From Desulfopila aestuarii DSM 18488 (lineage in GTDB: Bacteria; Desulfobacterota; Desulfobulbia; Desulfobulbales; Desulfocapsaceae), in assembly GCA_945863875.1 (NCBI GenBank), contig CAMBBS010000008.1:62001-126000 (forward strand): a stretch of 64,000 nt of DNA, read 5' to 3'. The position numbers and the translations under genes were made by a program. Every line of letters starts with the position of its first letter. Position 1 is the stretch's first letter. Below the pieces are notes generated by a model. It had not been told where the DNA came from, searched no databases, and saw nothing but the letters and a program-made list of their open reading frames with translations. Shown one piece after another: positions 35,319-45,080 of the stretch.

Positions 35319-36671
35319 TTAAAGTTGCGATAAAACAACACTGCGGGCCCTCGCCGAGCGGAGCAAGGCCGGTACATTTTCATCGATATAGTCAAAGACC
35401 CGGGGGCGTTTATTTTTTGCCGGACGCATTATCCGGCCAATAACCTGGAGCAGCCGTCCCTCAAAACTGATAGGCGTGGTCAGAAAGAGCGTGGCAAGAC
35501 CGGGGCAGTCAAATCCTTCGCTGATCAGCTGCAGGGTCGCGACAAGTACCTCCACCTCCCCCGCCTGAACCGCCGCGACAATGTCCTGCCTGTTTTCCGG
35601 GGTAAGCTGTCCATGGAGCAGCTGCACGCCAACGCCTCTTTGCTGCAATTTTTCGGCAAAGAATCGGCAATGATTTACCCGGTCGGAGACCACCAGGACG
35701 GTTCCGTTGTCCGCCTCCCGGACAACACGAAGGACATCGCCTAAAATCTGCATATTCCGCCCCTCATGGCGCACCAGGGCCTTGATCAACGCCTGGTAAT
35801 CACCGCGATACCCGTACGAAAAGGAAGTGGCGGTGCGGATAACCTGCGGTGCCAGAATTGCCCCGGTCGCCTTCAGCTCGTCCTGATCGACCTGGTGCAG
35901 CCGGTCGCCCATATAAAAGTAGATCAACTTCGTCAATTCGTTATCGCTGCGATAGGCGGTCGCCGAAAGCCCGAGCAGGTAATGGCAGTCAAATCGGGAG
36001 ACAACGTCGGTAAAGAGATGCGCCGGCACCCGGTGACATTCATCGACAATCAGGTGGCCAAAATGCGGCACAAGCTCGGCGACACGCTTGCGGGCACTGT
36101 TGACGATGCCGATGGTAAGAGGTGCCAGAACAAACTTGCCATCCCCGACCAGTCCCGGCTCCACCCCGAGAAACTGCCGGGCACGCTCCTGCCACTGGTA
36201 CAACAGCTCTTTGGTATGCACCACGACAAAGGTCGGCTGCCGCCGCTTGGCGATGAGGGCCAGGGCCATGACGGTTTTACCGCTGCCGGTACCGGCCTCG
36301 ATCACTCCAAAGGATTTTTTTTCCGCCGAGGCAACCGCTTGCTGCTGATAGGGTCGTAAGGCCCCGCCAAAGACAAGGTCAATCTCCGGCAGCAGCCGTC
36401 TTTGATCGATTATTGCCGGATTTTTGCCGGTGAATTGCCGACAGAAAAGCACCGCCCGGTTGGAAAAGCCACGAGGAAACCGCAGTCCTCCGGGGACGGG
36501 ATTGTAGTATTGCAACTGGGGTTTGAGTTTTTTGCCTATCCAGCGGCTATACTTCTTGGCGGCGATATACTGCGGGTTGTCAATGGTCAGCCTGCCTTTC
36601 AATTCCTTTTCCAGTTCGACATCTATGCCGGTGAGAAGACAGTCTGCGCTTACGATAAGTGTCGGTTCCAT
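35319..36671 (-). CDS. Superfamily 2 DEAD/DEAH-box helicase
   Basis: A 450-residue SF2 helicase of the COG1061 (XPB/SSL2-like) type. Q/I region LRPYQQQAV, Walker A IEAGTGSGKTVMA, motif II DECHR, motif III LSATAYR, motif IV-V region LLHGQLTPENR and VATLQLISEGFDCPG, motif VI QVIGRIMRPA. The first 100 residues are an extra N-terminal domain. It likely unwinds or remodels DNA; specific role unknown. It has no defence-system neighbours and seems monocistronic, with its own terminator. Confidence 0.87.
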   Translation of the reverse strand: MEPTLIVSADCLLTGIDVELEKELKGRLTIDNPQYIAAKKYSRWIGKKLKPQLQYYNPVPGGLRFPRGFSNRAVLFCRQFTGKNPAIIDQRRLLPEIDLVFGGALRPYQQQAVASAEKKSFGVIEAGTGSGKTVMALALIAKRRQPTFVVVHTKELLYQWQERARQFLGVEPGLVGDGKFVLAPLTIGIVNSARKRVAELVPHFGHLIVDECHRVPAHLFTDVVSRFDCHYLLGLSATAYRSDNELTKLIYFYMGDRLHQVDQDELKATGAILAPQVIRTATSFSYGYRGDYQALIKALVRHEGRNMQILGDVLRVVREADNGTVLVVSDRVNHCRFFAEKLQQRGVGVQLLHGQLTPENRQDIVAAVQAGEVEVLVATLQLISEGFDCPGLATLFLTTPISFEGRLLQVIGRIMRPAKNKRPRVFDYIDENVPALLRSARARSVVLSQL

Positions 36672-37027
36672 GGCAGGTAGAGGGATGACAGGGCAAGTTG
36701 TGAAATAACAGCAAAAGACTTTTCTGCGAATGTCCTTTATAAGGAAGTACCTCGGGACTCTTCATGGCGCACCTTGACACCATTCATTCTTTTTTACCAT
36801 AAAATTTGTCTGTTACCTGTTCAATAAAACCACCGGGTCGACCGAAGAAAATTTTCATTTGCCCACTATGCCTGCCGGCGGCGGGTGATTCCTGCCGCAC
36901 GGATTTCTCTGCTTTCACCCCCTTTCACGGTTCTTTTATGGCTTGCACTTTCCCGCCGCAGTCGTTATTACTAGCGCAGTTCACCGTGAGACAAACTCAA
37001 CCAAAAACCACTCTTAAGAATAGAATA
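36672..37027 (+). other. Intergenic region with promoter and long 5' leader
   Basis: Between the divergent helicase and secreted-protein genes. TTGACA (36774-36779), an 18-base spacer and CATAAA (36798-36803) form a plausible plus-strand promoter, which would leave a leader of about 215 bases before the ATG at 37028. I see no recognisable riboswitch consensus in it. Confidence 0.45.
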
Positions 37028-37636
37028 ATGCGAAAATATTTTGCTTTGTATTGCATCACCCTGCTCACTGCGGCCACTTTGTCCCGTGCGGCGGCGGCAG
37101 AGGATTTCATTACCCTTAATCTGCCGCAAACCGTTATCGCTAAAGCGACCGCCGCCATCCTCCCCCTGCGCATCGATGCCCATTCCAAATCCATTGAGGG
37201 AGATCTGCGCATCATCAACATCAGCGAGCTGCAGCTGACCGACGACCATCTTGCCTGTCGCCTCCATCTTGCAGGCAACAACCTGGTCTTACTTACCGAA
37301 ATTGCCGGACATGAAATAAGACTGAAGGTGGGGGCGGTAGAAATAGATTTCAAAACCGAGGCGGCAATTCGCTTTGATGCCAAGCAACAGATGCTCTATA
37401 TCAAGCCAATGGTAAAAGACGTCACCACCAGTGGTGCCGATTCCGGTGCCGATATAGGTCAGGTCCTGGTAGCACTGTTGAATGAGCAGGAGTTCCCGGT
37501 TGCAATACAAGACCTGGAGCCACTCATTGCCAGGGCCGGCTCGAAAACGATCACCTTTAACAGCACGATTGTTGACATCGAGGCAAAACCGCAGTCGATA
37601 CAACTCCGTCTGCGGGCTTTAGTTACCAGCCGTTAA
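37028..37636 (+). CDS. Secreted protein of unknown function
   Basis: A 202-residue protein with a signal peptide (MRKYFALYCITLLTAATLSR, cleavage after AAAA). The mature part is a mix of predicted beta strands (FITLNLPQTVIAKATAAILP, IEGDLRIINISELQL, HLACRLHLAGNNLVL), resembling the lipid-binding-like pattern of DUF1439/YceB proteins, but I do not assign it. It stands alone between divergent and convergent neighbours. Confidence 0.6.
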   Translation: MRKYFALYCITLLTAATLSRAAAAEDFITLNLPQTVIAKATAAILPLRIDAHSKSIEGDLRIINISELQLTDDHLACRLHLAGNNLVLLTEIAGHEIRLKVGAVEIDFKTEAAIRFDAKQQMLYIKPMVKDVTTSGADSGADIGQVLVALLNEQEFPVAIQDLEPLIARAGSKTITFNSTIVDIEAKPQSIQLRLRALVTSR

Positions 37637-37692
37637 CCGGGGCCGGGATGAGGATGAGCGAGGTCATCTCGCCACCCACCCACCTGCCTGTT

Positions 37693-38244
37693 TTACCACA
37701 CCAGGTCATCAGGCACCTCGTACCCGGCATAGGGATCGTCGGGATCTTTCACTGCGCCTGAAGATGCGGAAATGATGCTGACAAAGACCCGATCGCTGAT
37801 CGACTGAATTTTTTCAATTGTAGCCCTGGGGACCACTTCATACTGGCCGGCAATACCGACTATGCCAAGGCGACCGTCGCTCAGTTGATCGGCGGTCGCC
37901 GTGGCAACGAAAATACGCTGGATCTTATTGCTTACCGTAAAACGATAGGCAATGCCGCGGTCATCCTTGTCCAGCCGATGCTGCTCGACAAGCTGCTTAA
38001 CCTGGGCATCTTCAGCTCTTGCTTGCAGCTTGGCCTCCCGCTGCAAATTCAGTTTCCGGGCCCGGGCCTTCTTTTTCTCCTCAATCTGTTGCGCAAGCAA
38101 TGCGTTCTCATCGACCACAACCACATTTTTTCCGGCCTTGGCGTTCTGCTTTTTGTTTTGATGCTGCTCTTTTTTAACCTGCCCGGCCTTCTTTTTATCG
38201 ACCAGCCCCAGCTGCAGCAATTGTTCCTGAAATGTTTTTTTCAT
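37693..38244 (-). CDS. DUF2058 (YaiL-like) protein
   Basis: A 183-residue cytoplasmic protein. The basic coiled N-terminus (MKKTFQEQLLQLGLVDKKKA) and a lysine/glutamine-rich helix precede a conserved C-terminal domain (YRFTVSNKIQRIFV, GQYEVVPRATIEKI). This is DUF2058/YaiL, described as nucleoprotein-like in gamma-proteobacteria. ATG 38244 is chosen for its match to the family N-terminus and the AGAG six bases upstream; a start 27 bases earlier is less likely. Confidence 0.82.
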   Translation of the reverse strand: MKKTFQEQLLQLGLVDKKKAGQVKKEQHQNKKQNAKAGKNVVVVDENALLAQQIEEKKKARARKLNLQREAKLQARAEDAQVKQLVEQHRLDKDDRGIAYRFTVSNKIQRIFVATATADQLSDGRLGIVGIAGQYEVVPRATIEKIQSISDRVFVSIISASSGAVKDPDDPYAGYEVPDDLVW

Positions 38245-38357
38245 GAAGTGCTCTTTCTGATGCTCTTGCAAAAGTAAATTGTTGAAATAGTCCTTTTAAA
38301 CCGATTTTTTTGCCCAATTTCCTGGGAGCCTGACCGCATAGGTAAGATCGGAACCAT

Positions 38358-39800
38358 TTATTTCCCCTCAAGCATGGCCCTGCCGGTTGCGACCAGGTTA
38401 TTGAAAAAAGAATCGATATCTGCCCGTTCGGCGGCAGGATTGGCAATCAATAAACGCATTACCAACCGGCCATCAATATATGCGACACCGACGAGACTCG
38501 TTCCCTCATGATAAAGCCGGTTGCGAAGATCAAGATTAAACGCATTGCTCTGTTCTTTTGCAACCTTGAAACGAAAGCAGACATTAAAAGATGTCCGGGG
38601 AACCGCCATCTCCAGTTCCGGGCTGTGCTCAACCCAGCTTTCGGCGTATTCGCAGAGTTCAAGGTATTTCTCCACCCTGCTTGCCAGGCCTTCCCGGCCA
38701 AAGAATTTCCAGTCGAGGAACCATTTCAGGCTATCGACCCGTCGTCCGCACTGCAGAGAAACAGCCCCGAGATCTTCAATTTCACTGGTGTGTTCATCAC
38801 GAAACAGATAACTCCCGTCACCTGCACTGAGGACAGGCCCCAGGGTCGGGCTTCGCTTATTTATCAAGAGAATATTGCACATCAGCGATGAACCGAGCAT
38901 CTTATGAAAATCACAGGTAAAAGAATCCGCCTCGGCAAGGCCCGGCAGGTATTTTTCCTTGAGCCCTGGACTGAGGGCGGCTGCCCCTCCCCATGCGCCA
39001 TCGACGTGCAGCCAGAATTTATATCTATCCCGGAGTTCCAGCAAAGGCGGCAGAGGATCATAGGCCCCGCGTACCGTCGTTCCTGCCGTTGCCGAAACAA
39101 AAAACGGCAGACCGCCATTGACCAGAACCATGTCAATGGCCTGGGCCAGCTGGTCAAACTCCATGGCCCCAAGGCGGTTCAACGGCACCTTAATCAGCTG
39201 ATCGGTACCTACACCGAGAATATTTGCTGCCTTATCCATCGAATAATGGGCATCGGCCCCGACAAAGGCAAAAAGTTTCTTCTGGCCGAAGAGTCCGGCC
39301 TGTTTCACCGAATCGCTGCAGAGGTTTCTCGCCGCCATCATGGCAATCATGTTGGCGTTGCTTGAGCCGGTGGTCATCTGTCCTTCCCCCCTCGTAAAGC
39401 CAACCAGCTGAAGCATCTGGCGAATCATATATTTCTCAAGCAGGGTCGAAACCGGCGCTGACTCAAAGGTACAGGCAGAAGAATTGGATATTGCAACAAT
39501 AATTTCCCCAACTATCGACGGGAGATTGGCACCCACCCACATCCGATTGACAAAGGCCGCGTGATTGGTCTTCGGCGAGTAGGCGAGATAGGTATCGACC
39601 CAGTGAAAAATCTCCTGCCAGTCCTGGGTTTTTCCCGGTCGTTCCAGGTCGAGGATCCGGCCCAATTCCGCGGGGCTGCGATAATCAAGAAATTTTCCCT
39701 TCCTCTGCGATGCATGATACTGCTCAATCACTTTCAGGAGGTGCTCAAATATGTGCTGCTCATTCATGGCTGCAGGGTCCAGGTACACGCTGTTCATCAT
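38358..39800 (-). CDS. PLP-dependent group II amino acid decarboxylase
   Basis: A 480-residue pyridoxal-phosphate enzyme of the glutamate/aromatic/cysteine-sulfinate decarboxylase group. TTGSSNANMIAMMAAR binds the phosphate, LHVDGAWGG holds D267 that contacts the pyridine nitrogen, and FTCDFHKMLG holds the Schiff-base lysine K300. Substrate is not certain: aspartate (PanP-type beta-alanine synthesis), glutamate, 2,4-diaminobutyrate or cysteine sulfinate are possible. The presence of panE elsewhere in the window is suggestive only. Monocistronic by position. Confidence 0.87.
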   Translation of the reverse strand: MMNSVYLDPAAMNEQHIFEHLLKVIEQYHASQRKGKFLDYRSPAELGRILDLERPGKTQDWQEIFHWVDTYLAYSPKTNHAAFVNRMWVGANLPSIVGEIIVAISNSSACTFESAPVSTLLEKYMIRQMLQLVGFTRGEGQMTTGSSNANMIAMMAARNLCSDSVKQAGLFGQKKLFAFVGADAHYSMDKAANILGVGTDQLIKVPLNRLGAMEFDQLAQAIDMVLVNGGLPFFVSATAGTTVRGAYDPLPPLLELRDRYKFWLHVDGAWGGAAALSPGLKEKYLPGLAEADSFTCDFHKMLGSSLMCNILLINKRSPTLGPVLSAGDGSYLFRDEHTSEIEDLGAVSLQCGRRVDSLKWFLDWKFFGREGLASRVEKYLELCEYAESWVEHSPELEMAVPRTSFNVCFRFKVAKEQSNAFNLDLRNRLYHEGTSLVGVAYIDGRLVMRLLIANPAAERADIDSFFNNLVATGRAMLEGK

Positions 39801-39911
39801 CGGTCATTCCTTGTTGTAAAAACACCGCGCCAACCGCTTTTTCACTATCGCGCGCGTTCTTTTTTGACCTCAGTTAATTCGGAAATAAGAAATTATCAAG
39901 GAAATAATAGG

Positions 39912-40519
39912 TTACGAACTCCTCCGGGCGAGCGCGGCGTTTGCTGCTAAAATGAGCAAAGCGCCGCACCAGCCGACAACAGTCAAGGGCGGATCAGCAA
40001 CCAGCAGGGGGCCAAGAAGGGCGGCCAGCAATATCCGGCTGGAAGAGATTATTGAACCATTGACCACGGTGACAACACCAGCCATATACCGGCAAAAGCC
40101 ACGCCGACGATGACAAGGGAAAACACATCGCGCTGGTTTCGCAGAAAAAACCAGGAAAACAGGGCGACAAAGAGCGGATAGGTCATATTAAGAATATTCG
40201 CTTCGGCAACCGATCCCACCGCCACGGCCTTATAAAAGCAGAACACCGCAAGAGTGTTGGCCACGGTACGGCCGATAAGATAATGATAATTTTTCGGCTG
40301 CAGGCGCTGTCCTTGCACAATCATGGTGGTCGCAACCACGATAAAACCGAGGAGAAACCGGCTGAAAACAAAATACGCCGGGGCTATCTCCGCATACGGC
40401 GCAGCCCAGCGGATGATCAGCGTGGCCAGATAAAAGAAAAAGGCCGAGCCAAACACCGCAAGCCAGCCGACCGCTTGCCGGGAAGCAGCCGAACCAGATG
40501 CAACATTCGGGATATTCAT
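39912..40519 (-). pseudogene. Decayed EamA/DMT-family transporter
   Basis: The frame from ATG 40519 encodes 156 residues with about five membrane helices of an EamA permease (FGSAFFFYLATLIIRWAAPY, ILNMTYPLFVALFSWFFL) and stops at 40049, half the family's usual 290-300 residues. In another frame, the following 130 bases encode the last two helices (NGSIISSSRILLAALLGPLL, PPLTVVGWCGALLILAANAA) down to a stop at 39912. The remnant is thus missing roughly three middle helices and carries a frameshift, most simply an internal deletion. Function as a metabolite exporter is presumably lost. Confidence 0.7.
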
Positions 40520-40924
40520 CAAAAATTCTACTGTTGAGAATGACGAAAAAGATATTTTCCAGGCACTGCTCCGCTGCACGTCGACAAGCCAATACAGTGC
40601 GTACCTGCCTATGACCAGAGAGAATACGAGTGGGCTATTCTACTCGCCAAAGTCATTACGGACACCATTTTCTGACATCCGCTAAACATTCGCAAGGGAA
40701 ATGCACACCAATGCCAAGAGTGACACCGTAGTAAAACAATGGCGGGAAGACGCCATGGATACCACAGGGTAATAACAAAATATCCCAGGTATAATCAGCA
40801 CCTAAGCTGCCGATAAGGGTTTAACAATATCAGTTTTTGCGGTATGATCTCCTTGTTATTCCTAACGTATGGGAACAGGTTTCAGTGCGCTCTTTTCAAA
40901 TCATCCAAACCATATGAGGTTACC
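40520..40924 (+). promoter_or_regulatory. Intergenic region with likely dsrE-like gene promoter
   Basis: TTAACA (40821-40826), a 16-base spacer and TATGAT (40843-40848) form a plausible promoter about 75 bases before the DsrE-like gene. The rest of the region shows no gene or notable repeat. Confidence 0.4.
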
Positions 40925-41275
40925 ATGGCAAATTTTCTCTTTGTATTGCAGTCAAATGACAATGAAAAAGCAACCCGTTGCTTTCAATTTGCAAAAATCG
41001 CCCATTCTAAAAACCACCAGGTCAACATTTTCCTGATCGACAGCGCCGTTGACTGGGCCATCAAGGGGCGGGACGGTTCTCTGAAGACAACGACCGGCGA
41101 CTGCGTCAACGACTACCTGCCGTATCTGGTGGAAAAAGAAGTTACCACCGGGGTCTGTACGCCCTGCGCCAAAAACAGAAACCTTGATGAGGCGAATTTT
41201 TACAGCAATATGGCGCTTGATGGCGGTCCGCACCTCATCGACATGGCGGCGGAGGCAAAGGTTTTCAACTTCTGA
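40925..41275 (+). CDS. DsrE/F-like sulfur-relay family protein
   Basis: A 116-residue DsrE-like fold: NFLFVLQSNDNEKATRCFQF, HQVNIFLIDSAVDWA and a C-terminal GVCTPCAKNRNLDEANF with a CxxC pair in the position of the redox or sulfur-carrying cysteine of the family, followed by MALDGGPHLIDMAAEA. GAGG precedes the ATG by five bases. DsrE-family proteins act in sulfur transfer or as peroxiredoxin-like small proteins in anaerobes. It is monocistronic, with its own promoter and a terminator. Confidence 0.85.
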   Translation: MANFLFVLQSNDNEKATRCFQFAKIAHSKNHQVNIFLIDSAVDWAIKGRDGSLKTTTGDCVNDYLPYLVEKEVTTGVCTPCAKNRNLDEANFYSNMALDGGPHLIDMAAEAKVFNF

Positions 41276-41337
41276 GACGAACCATGCACACCCTGCCGGC
41301 GGGCATTGATCGGTTCCATGAAGATACCGACAAAATT

Positions 41338-41379
41338 AAACAAAATAGCCGGGCTGTTTGCGGCCCGGCCATTTTGTTT
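41338..41379. terminator. Bidirectional terminator, DsrE-like gene / acyl-CoA ligase
   Basis: AAACAAAAT (41338-41346) and GCCGGGC (41348-41354) pair with GCCCGGC (41363-41369) and ATTTTGTTT (41371-41379) in one extended stem. It sits between two convergent genes and has T-rich ends on both strands. Confidence 0.85.
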
Positions 41380-41407
41380 AATCACTCCTTGCTGATGATA
41401 CGGGATA

Positions 41408-43060
41408 TCAGTAGCTGCCGTAATCCTCGCGCATCTGTTTCTTGTTCATCTTGCCGACGCTGGTCTTGGCTATCTGCTCAACCAGATTGACAGTCTCCGG
41501 CATGGCATATTTCGGCAGAACGCCTTTATCGATAGAGACCTGAATCGCCGCCCTGATATCATCTTCCGTAAGCACTTTTTCCGTCCCCTGCTTCGGCACC
41601 ACCAGGGCCATCGGCCGTTCCCCCCACTTGGCGTCCCGTACACCGATCACCGCTACCTCACTGACCAGCGGATGCTGGCTGATGATATCTTCCAATTCCA
41701 GGGAGGAGATCCATTCCCCACCGGTCTTGATGACATCTTTGAGGCGATCGGTAATCTGCAGGTACCCTTCTTCGTCAATGTAGCCGATATCGCCGGTATG
41801 CAGCCAGCCGCCCGCCCAGAGTTCCCTGCTTTTTTCTGCATCCTTAAAATATCCCTGGGTCAACCAAGGCGCCCGCACCACCACCTCCCCGGTGGATTTT
41901 CCATCGCGGGCAACCTCTCTTCCCTCGGGATCCAGCAATTTCAATTCAACGTTATTGATGGGCAGCCCGGTGCGGCAACGGATCTTTATCTGCTCTTCCT
42001 CCGGCCATTGCAGCATATGCGGCTTAAAGTTTGCCAGGGTGAGTATCGGGCAGGTTTCCGACATGCCGTACCCGGTAAAAACATTGATGCCATGCCCCAG
42101 AGCCTGCTTACACAACCCCTTTGACAGGGCGGAACCGCCGATGATAACCTTCCAGCCGGTCAGATCATACCCTGCCGCCGCCGGATGGGAGAGCAGCATA
42201 TGCAGGATGGTCGGCACACAGTGGGAAAAGCTTACTTTATATTCGGAGACGAATCGCAGCAGGGTCGCCGGGTCGTATTTCCCCGGATAGATCTGTTTAG
42301 CTCCAAGCACGGTCATGAGATAGGGCATCCCCCAGGCATGGACATGGAACATCGGCGTAATCGGCATGTAGACATCGTCAGAGGTCAATCGAGACTGGGC
42401 ATCATAGCCGCAGACGGCAGCCAGCACCCCATAGGTGTGCAGCACCAGTTGCCGGTGACTAAAGAACACCCCCTTGGGCATACCGGTGGTCCCGGTGGTA
42501 TAAAAGGTTGTGGCAATAGTGTTCTCATCAAAATCCGGGAAATCGTAGGCCCGCGGCTGACGTTCGAGCATGGCCTCATATTCCTGCTCGAGGTCCAGGC
42601 TGGTTGTGTATGTCTCTTTTGCATCGGCCAGGACGACGATTTTCTTGACCGTCAGCAGTTTATCCCTGATAGGCTCGAGCATCGGCAAAAATTCCGTATT
42701 CACCAGCAGGACATCGTCTTCGGCATGATTGATGGTGTAGAGCAGCTGTTCACTTGATAAGCGGATATTCACCGTATGCAGCACGGCACCGATCATCGGC
42801 ACGGCAAAATAACATTCGAGGTAACGATGTGAATCCCAGTCCATGACTGCCACGGTATCCCCGGCCTTGACCCCCAGAGCAGTGAGGGCGTGGGCAAGCT
42901 GCGCAACCCTTTCGCCGAACTGGGTATAGGTAAATTCCTGCTGATCGCGGTAAATAATCTTCTGGCCCGGATAATAACGTAAAGGGGTGAGAAGCAGATT
43001 TTTGATAAGCAGTGGATAGGAATAGGCCTCTGGAGTCGGATCGATAAGCTTCGTCTTCAT
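41408..43060 (-). CDS. Fatty-acid CoA ligase (AMP-forming)
   Basis: A 550-residue ANL enzyme. P-loop FYTTGTTGMPKGVFFSHRQ (about 185-203), FTGYGMSETCP, the LHTGDIGYIDEEGYLQI and DRLKDVIKTGGEWISSLELE segments, and C-terminal K in KTSVGKMNKKQMR. The MFHVHAWGMPY segment and overall pattern match medium/long-chain fatty-acid CoA ligases used in beta-oxidation-related metabolism. Second acyl-CoA synthetase of the window, not closely similar to the one at 12972. It is divergent from the small two-helix protein gene at 43418. Confidence 0.9.
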   Translation of the reverse strand: MKTKLIDPTPEAYSYPLLIKNLLLTPLRYYPGQKIIYRDQQEFTYTQFGERVAQLAHALTALGVKAGDTVAVMDWDSHRYLECYFAVPMIGAVLHTVNIRLSSEQLLYTINHAEDDVLLVNTEFLPMLEPIRDKLLTVKKIVVLADAKETYTTSLDLEQEYEAMLERQPRAYDFPDFDENTIATTFYTTGTTGMPKGVFFSHRQLVLHTYGVLAAVCGYDAQSRLTSDDVYMPITPMFHVHAWGMPYLMTVLGAKQIYPGKYDPATLLRFVSEYKVSFSHCVPTILHMLLSHPAAAGYDLTGWKVIIGGSALSKGLCKQALGHGINVFTGYGMSETCPILTLANFKPHMLQWPEEEQIKIRCRTGLPINNVELKLLDPEGREVARDGKSTGEVVVRAPWLTQGYFKDAEKSRELWAGGWLHTGDIGYIDEEGYLQITDRLKDVIKTGGEWISSLELEDIISQHPLVSEVAVIGVRDAKWGERPMALVVPKQGTEKVLTEDDIRAAIQVSIDKGVLPKYAMPETVNLVEQIAKTSVGKMNKKQMREDYGSY

Positions 43061-43417
43061 GTATGCTCCTTCTGGTAAAGAATTATGGATGAGCTGACCT
43101 GTTGTCCTCTCTCTCCCTGGGAGACCACGATGGAGAAATAGGGGTATTTTCCGTAAACGTTAATATACACCGAAGCCATTTTACCCGGCAACATAATTTA
43201 TCTGCTGCAACAGACGAGTATGCCGCGGATAATCGGCCAAGCCGGGGTGACGATGGCGAATCCTCTCGTTTTAGTACACCATATTTTGCCAGGAATAAAG
43301 GGGCATTGCTGCACGGGTGTCTGGTCTTCGTTGATTTTTCCCATATCCATGTTACCTTGGGGGCCGAAATGATTGAGCGGAGGGGCTGTGGAGTTTATTT
43401 TTTCAGAGAGGTTTCCA
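43061..43417. other. Intergenic region without recognised features
   Basis: Between the divergent acyl-CoA ligase and small membrane protein genes. Presumably holds both promoters; I could not pick a convincing pair of -35/-10 boxes and saw no strong inverted repeat. Confidence 0.4.
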
Positions 43418-43741
43418 ATGAATTTGAATGATCCCTTTGGCCGGTTGGCGCATCGTCGCCAGACCGGTTATGAATCGGTGCGCGACAATTTGCGTAACAG
43501 CCACATCGACACGCCGCAGGCGGCTTTAGAGGTCATCGGACAGATAAAGAAACGTGCCCTGAAATATATCGCCGTCGGGCTGGCTCTGTTCCTGCCCGTG
43601 GCCTTCTTGCTGCCAAAAGCGTTGCCCGTGACCCTCAGCCTGGCACTTTTTCTCATCGTCTGGGTTGCCAATTCTGCGTCCAGCGGCCAGCGCTATATCA
43701 AGCGTTATATTGAGGAAGAGCTCAAGAAACCCAAAGAATGA
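43418..43741 (+). CDS. Small two-helix membrane protein
   Basis: A 107-residue protein with GAGAGG seven bases before the ATG. A basic, hydrophilic N-terminus (LAHRRQTGYESVRDNL) precedes two adjacent membrane helices (about 52-88: IAVGLALFLPVAFLLPKALP and VTLSLALFLIVWVANS) and a basic C-terminal helix (RYIKRYIEEELKK), so both ends are predicted cytoplasmic. I do not recognise the family. It ends 18 bases from the convergent MFS gene. Confidence 0.65.
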   Translation: MNLNDPFGRLAHRRQTGYESVRDNLRNSHIDTPQAALEVIGQIKKRALKYIAVGLALFLPVAFLLPKALPVTLSLALFLIVWVANSASSGQRYIKRYIEEELKKPKE

Positions 43742-43758
43742 CAGGTGCCCTCCCCCCC

Positions 43759-44913
43759 CTAACCGTTGCTGCGCGTTTTCGGAAAGAATGCAATAAGAGG
43801 CAGGGCACAGAGGGGAATAAAGGCAATCACCGTAAGAACGGGGCGGATGGCAAAGGTATCGGCGAGCTTTCCGACAAGCGGCGTAATGACTCCGCCAAGG
43901 CCGTAGGCAAAACCCATCATCAGGCTGGCAACCATGGAACGGCCTTTCGGCGCCAACGTCTGGGCCATTGTCACTCCCAGGGGAAGAGGCGCCAGGACGA
44001 AGCCGCCGGCCAGGGCCGCGCCGAAATAGACCCAGCCGCCGCTCAGCTGCATGAGCAGCCAGAGGGCCGGGGCCATAAGCAGATAGGAAAAAAGAAAAAC
44101 CGGTTTAAATCCGATGCGATCCGAGATGTGCCCGGCGAGCAGGCCGCTGACGGTTCCGGACACAAGAAAGAGCGCGTAAATCCCCCCTGCCGAAACCACG
44201 CTTAAACCCTCCTGGACATAAAGCACCGGCATGAAAGTAAGAAATGACTGCCCCACCACCGCCCGCAAAAACATGACCAGCCAGATTAAGGCCACAGCTT
44301 TCCAGGCGCTGCCCAGGCTTTCCTTGAGTGCTCCGAAAAAACCGGCGCGACGCAGTCCCTCGCTCTGCGGTTTTGGCACCACTGTCAACAAATAAGCGAG
44401 CACCAGCAGGCCGCCGATCATCGTCACAGGCATGGCCGTCAAGCCAAAAAAGGCGACATACCAGGTGATGAAGAGGGGACCAAGGCCAAACGCCAGCGTG
44501 CCGCCGGTGTTGAATACGGACATGGAAAAACCGGCCTTTGTTCCGGCATACACCGGCACCATCCCGGTGACCGAAGGATGGAACATCGAGGAACCAACTG
44601 ACCCGAGTGCGACACACAACAGCAGGACCCAGAAATTAGGGGCTATTCCGGAGAGCGGTATAAAAACGATAGTCAGCGACAGACCGATGAAAATGAAGGC
44701 CCGGGTCTGATAACGGTCGGCCAGGTAGCCGACGGTTGGCTGGATGATGAAAGCGAGTAAACGCATCGTACCGGCAATGATGCCGACCTGCGTCAGCGAC
44801 AGACCGAGTTTGTCGACAAAAACCGGGAAAAGCGGGTTGATGAAGGAGGAGTAAAAATCGCCGGTGAAATGAATAAGGGTCAGAGCGAAAAGGACTTTCA
44901 GATTGGCAGACAT
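43759..44913 (-). CDS. MFS transporter, fosmidomycin-resistance (Fsr)-like
   Basis: A 384-residue major-facilitator protein with about 12 helices. N-terminal LFALTLIHFTGDFYSSFINP followed by LFPVF and the loop motif GYLADRYQTR are typical of the Fsr subfamily; SSMFHPSVTGMV is also a family hallmark. It probably exports a small drug-like or metabolite compound, substrate unknown. No neighbouring regulator suggests an inducer. Confidence 0.83.
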   Translation of the reverse strand: MSANLKVLFALTLIHFTGDFYSSFINPLFPVFVDKLGLSLTQVGIIAGTMRLLAFIIQPTVGYLADRYQTRAFIFIGLSLTIVFIPLSGIAPNFWVLLLCVALGSVGSSMFHPSVTGMVPVYAGTKAGFSMSVFNTGGTLAFGLGPLFITWYVAFFGLTAMPVTMIGGLLVLAYLLTVVPKPQSEGLRRAGFFGALKESLGSAWKAVALIWLVMFLRAVVGQSFLTFMPVLYVQEGLSVVSAGGIYALFLVSGTVSGLLAGHISDRIGFKPVFLFSYLLMAPALWLLMQLSGGWVYFGAALAGGFVLAPLPLGVTMAQTLAPKGRSMVASLMMGFAYGLGGVITPLVGKLADTFAIRPVLTVIAFIPLCALPLIAFFPKTRSNG

Positions 44914-45080
44914 AGGGCCGGACCAGGGAATTCGCGCAGGTTGGACAGTGGCCTGCCGCGTCTTTTATTTATGATGACATGTGCATTGACCATGCCTTTT
45001 ACCAGACCCGCACCTTTCGTACCATACAGATTTTCTCTTGTTTTCTTTTGCCAGAAAAAAATCTGTTCCAAGGTACTTCT

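Noticed and set aside
36780-37027. Riboswitch in the leader of the secreted protein gene
   Set aside because: No consensus of a known riboswitch class could be recognised by eye.
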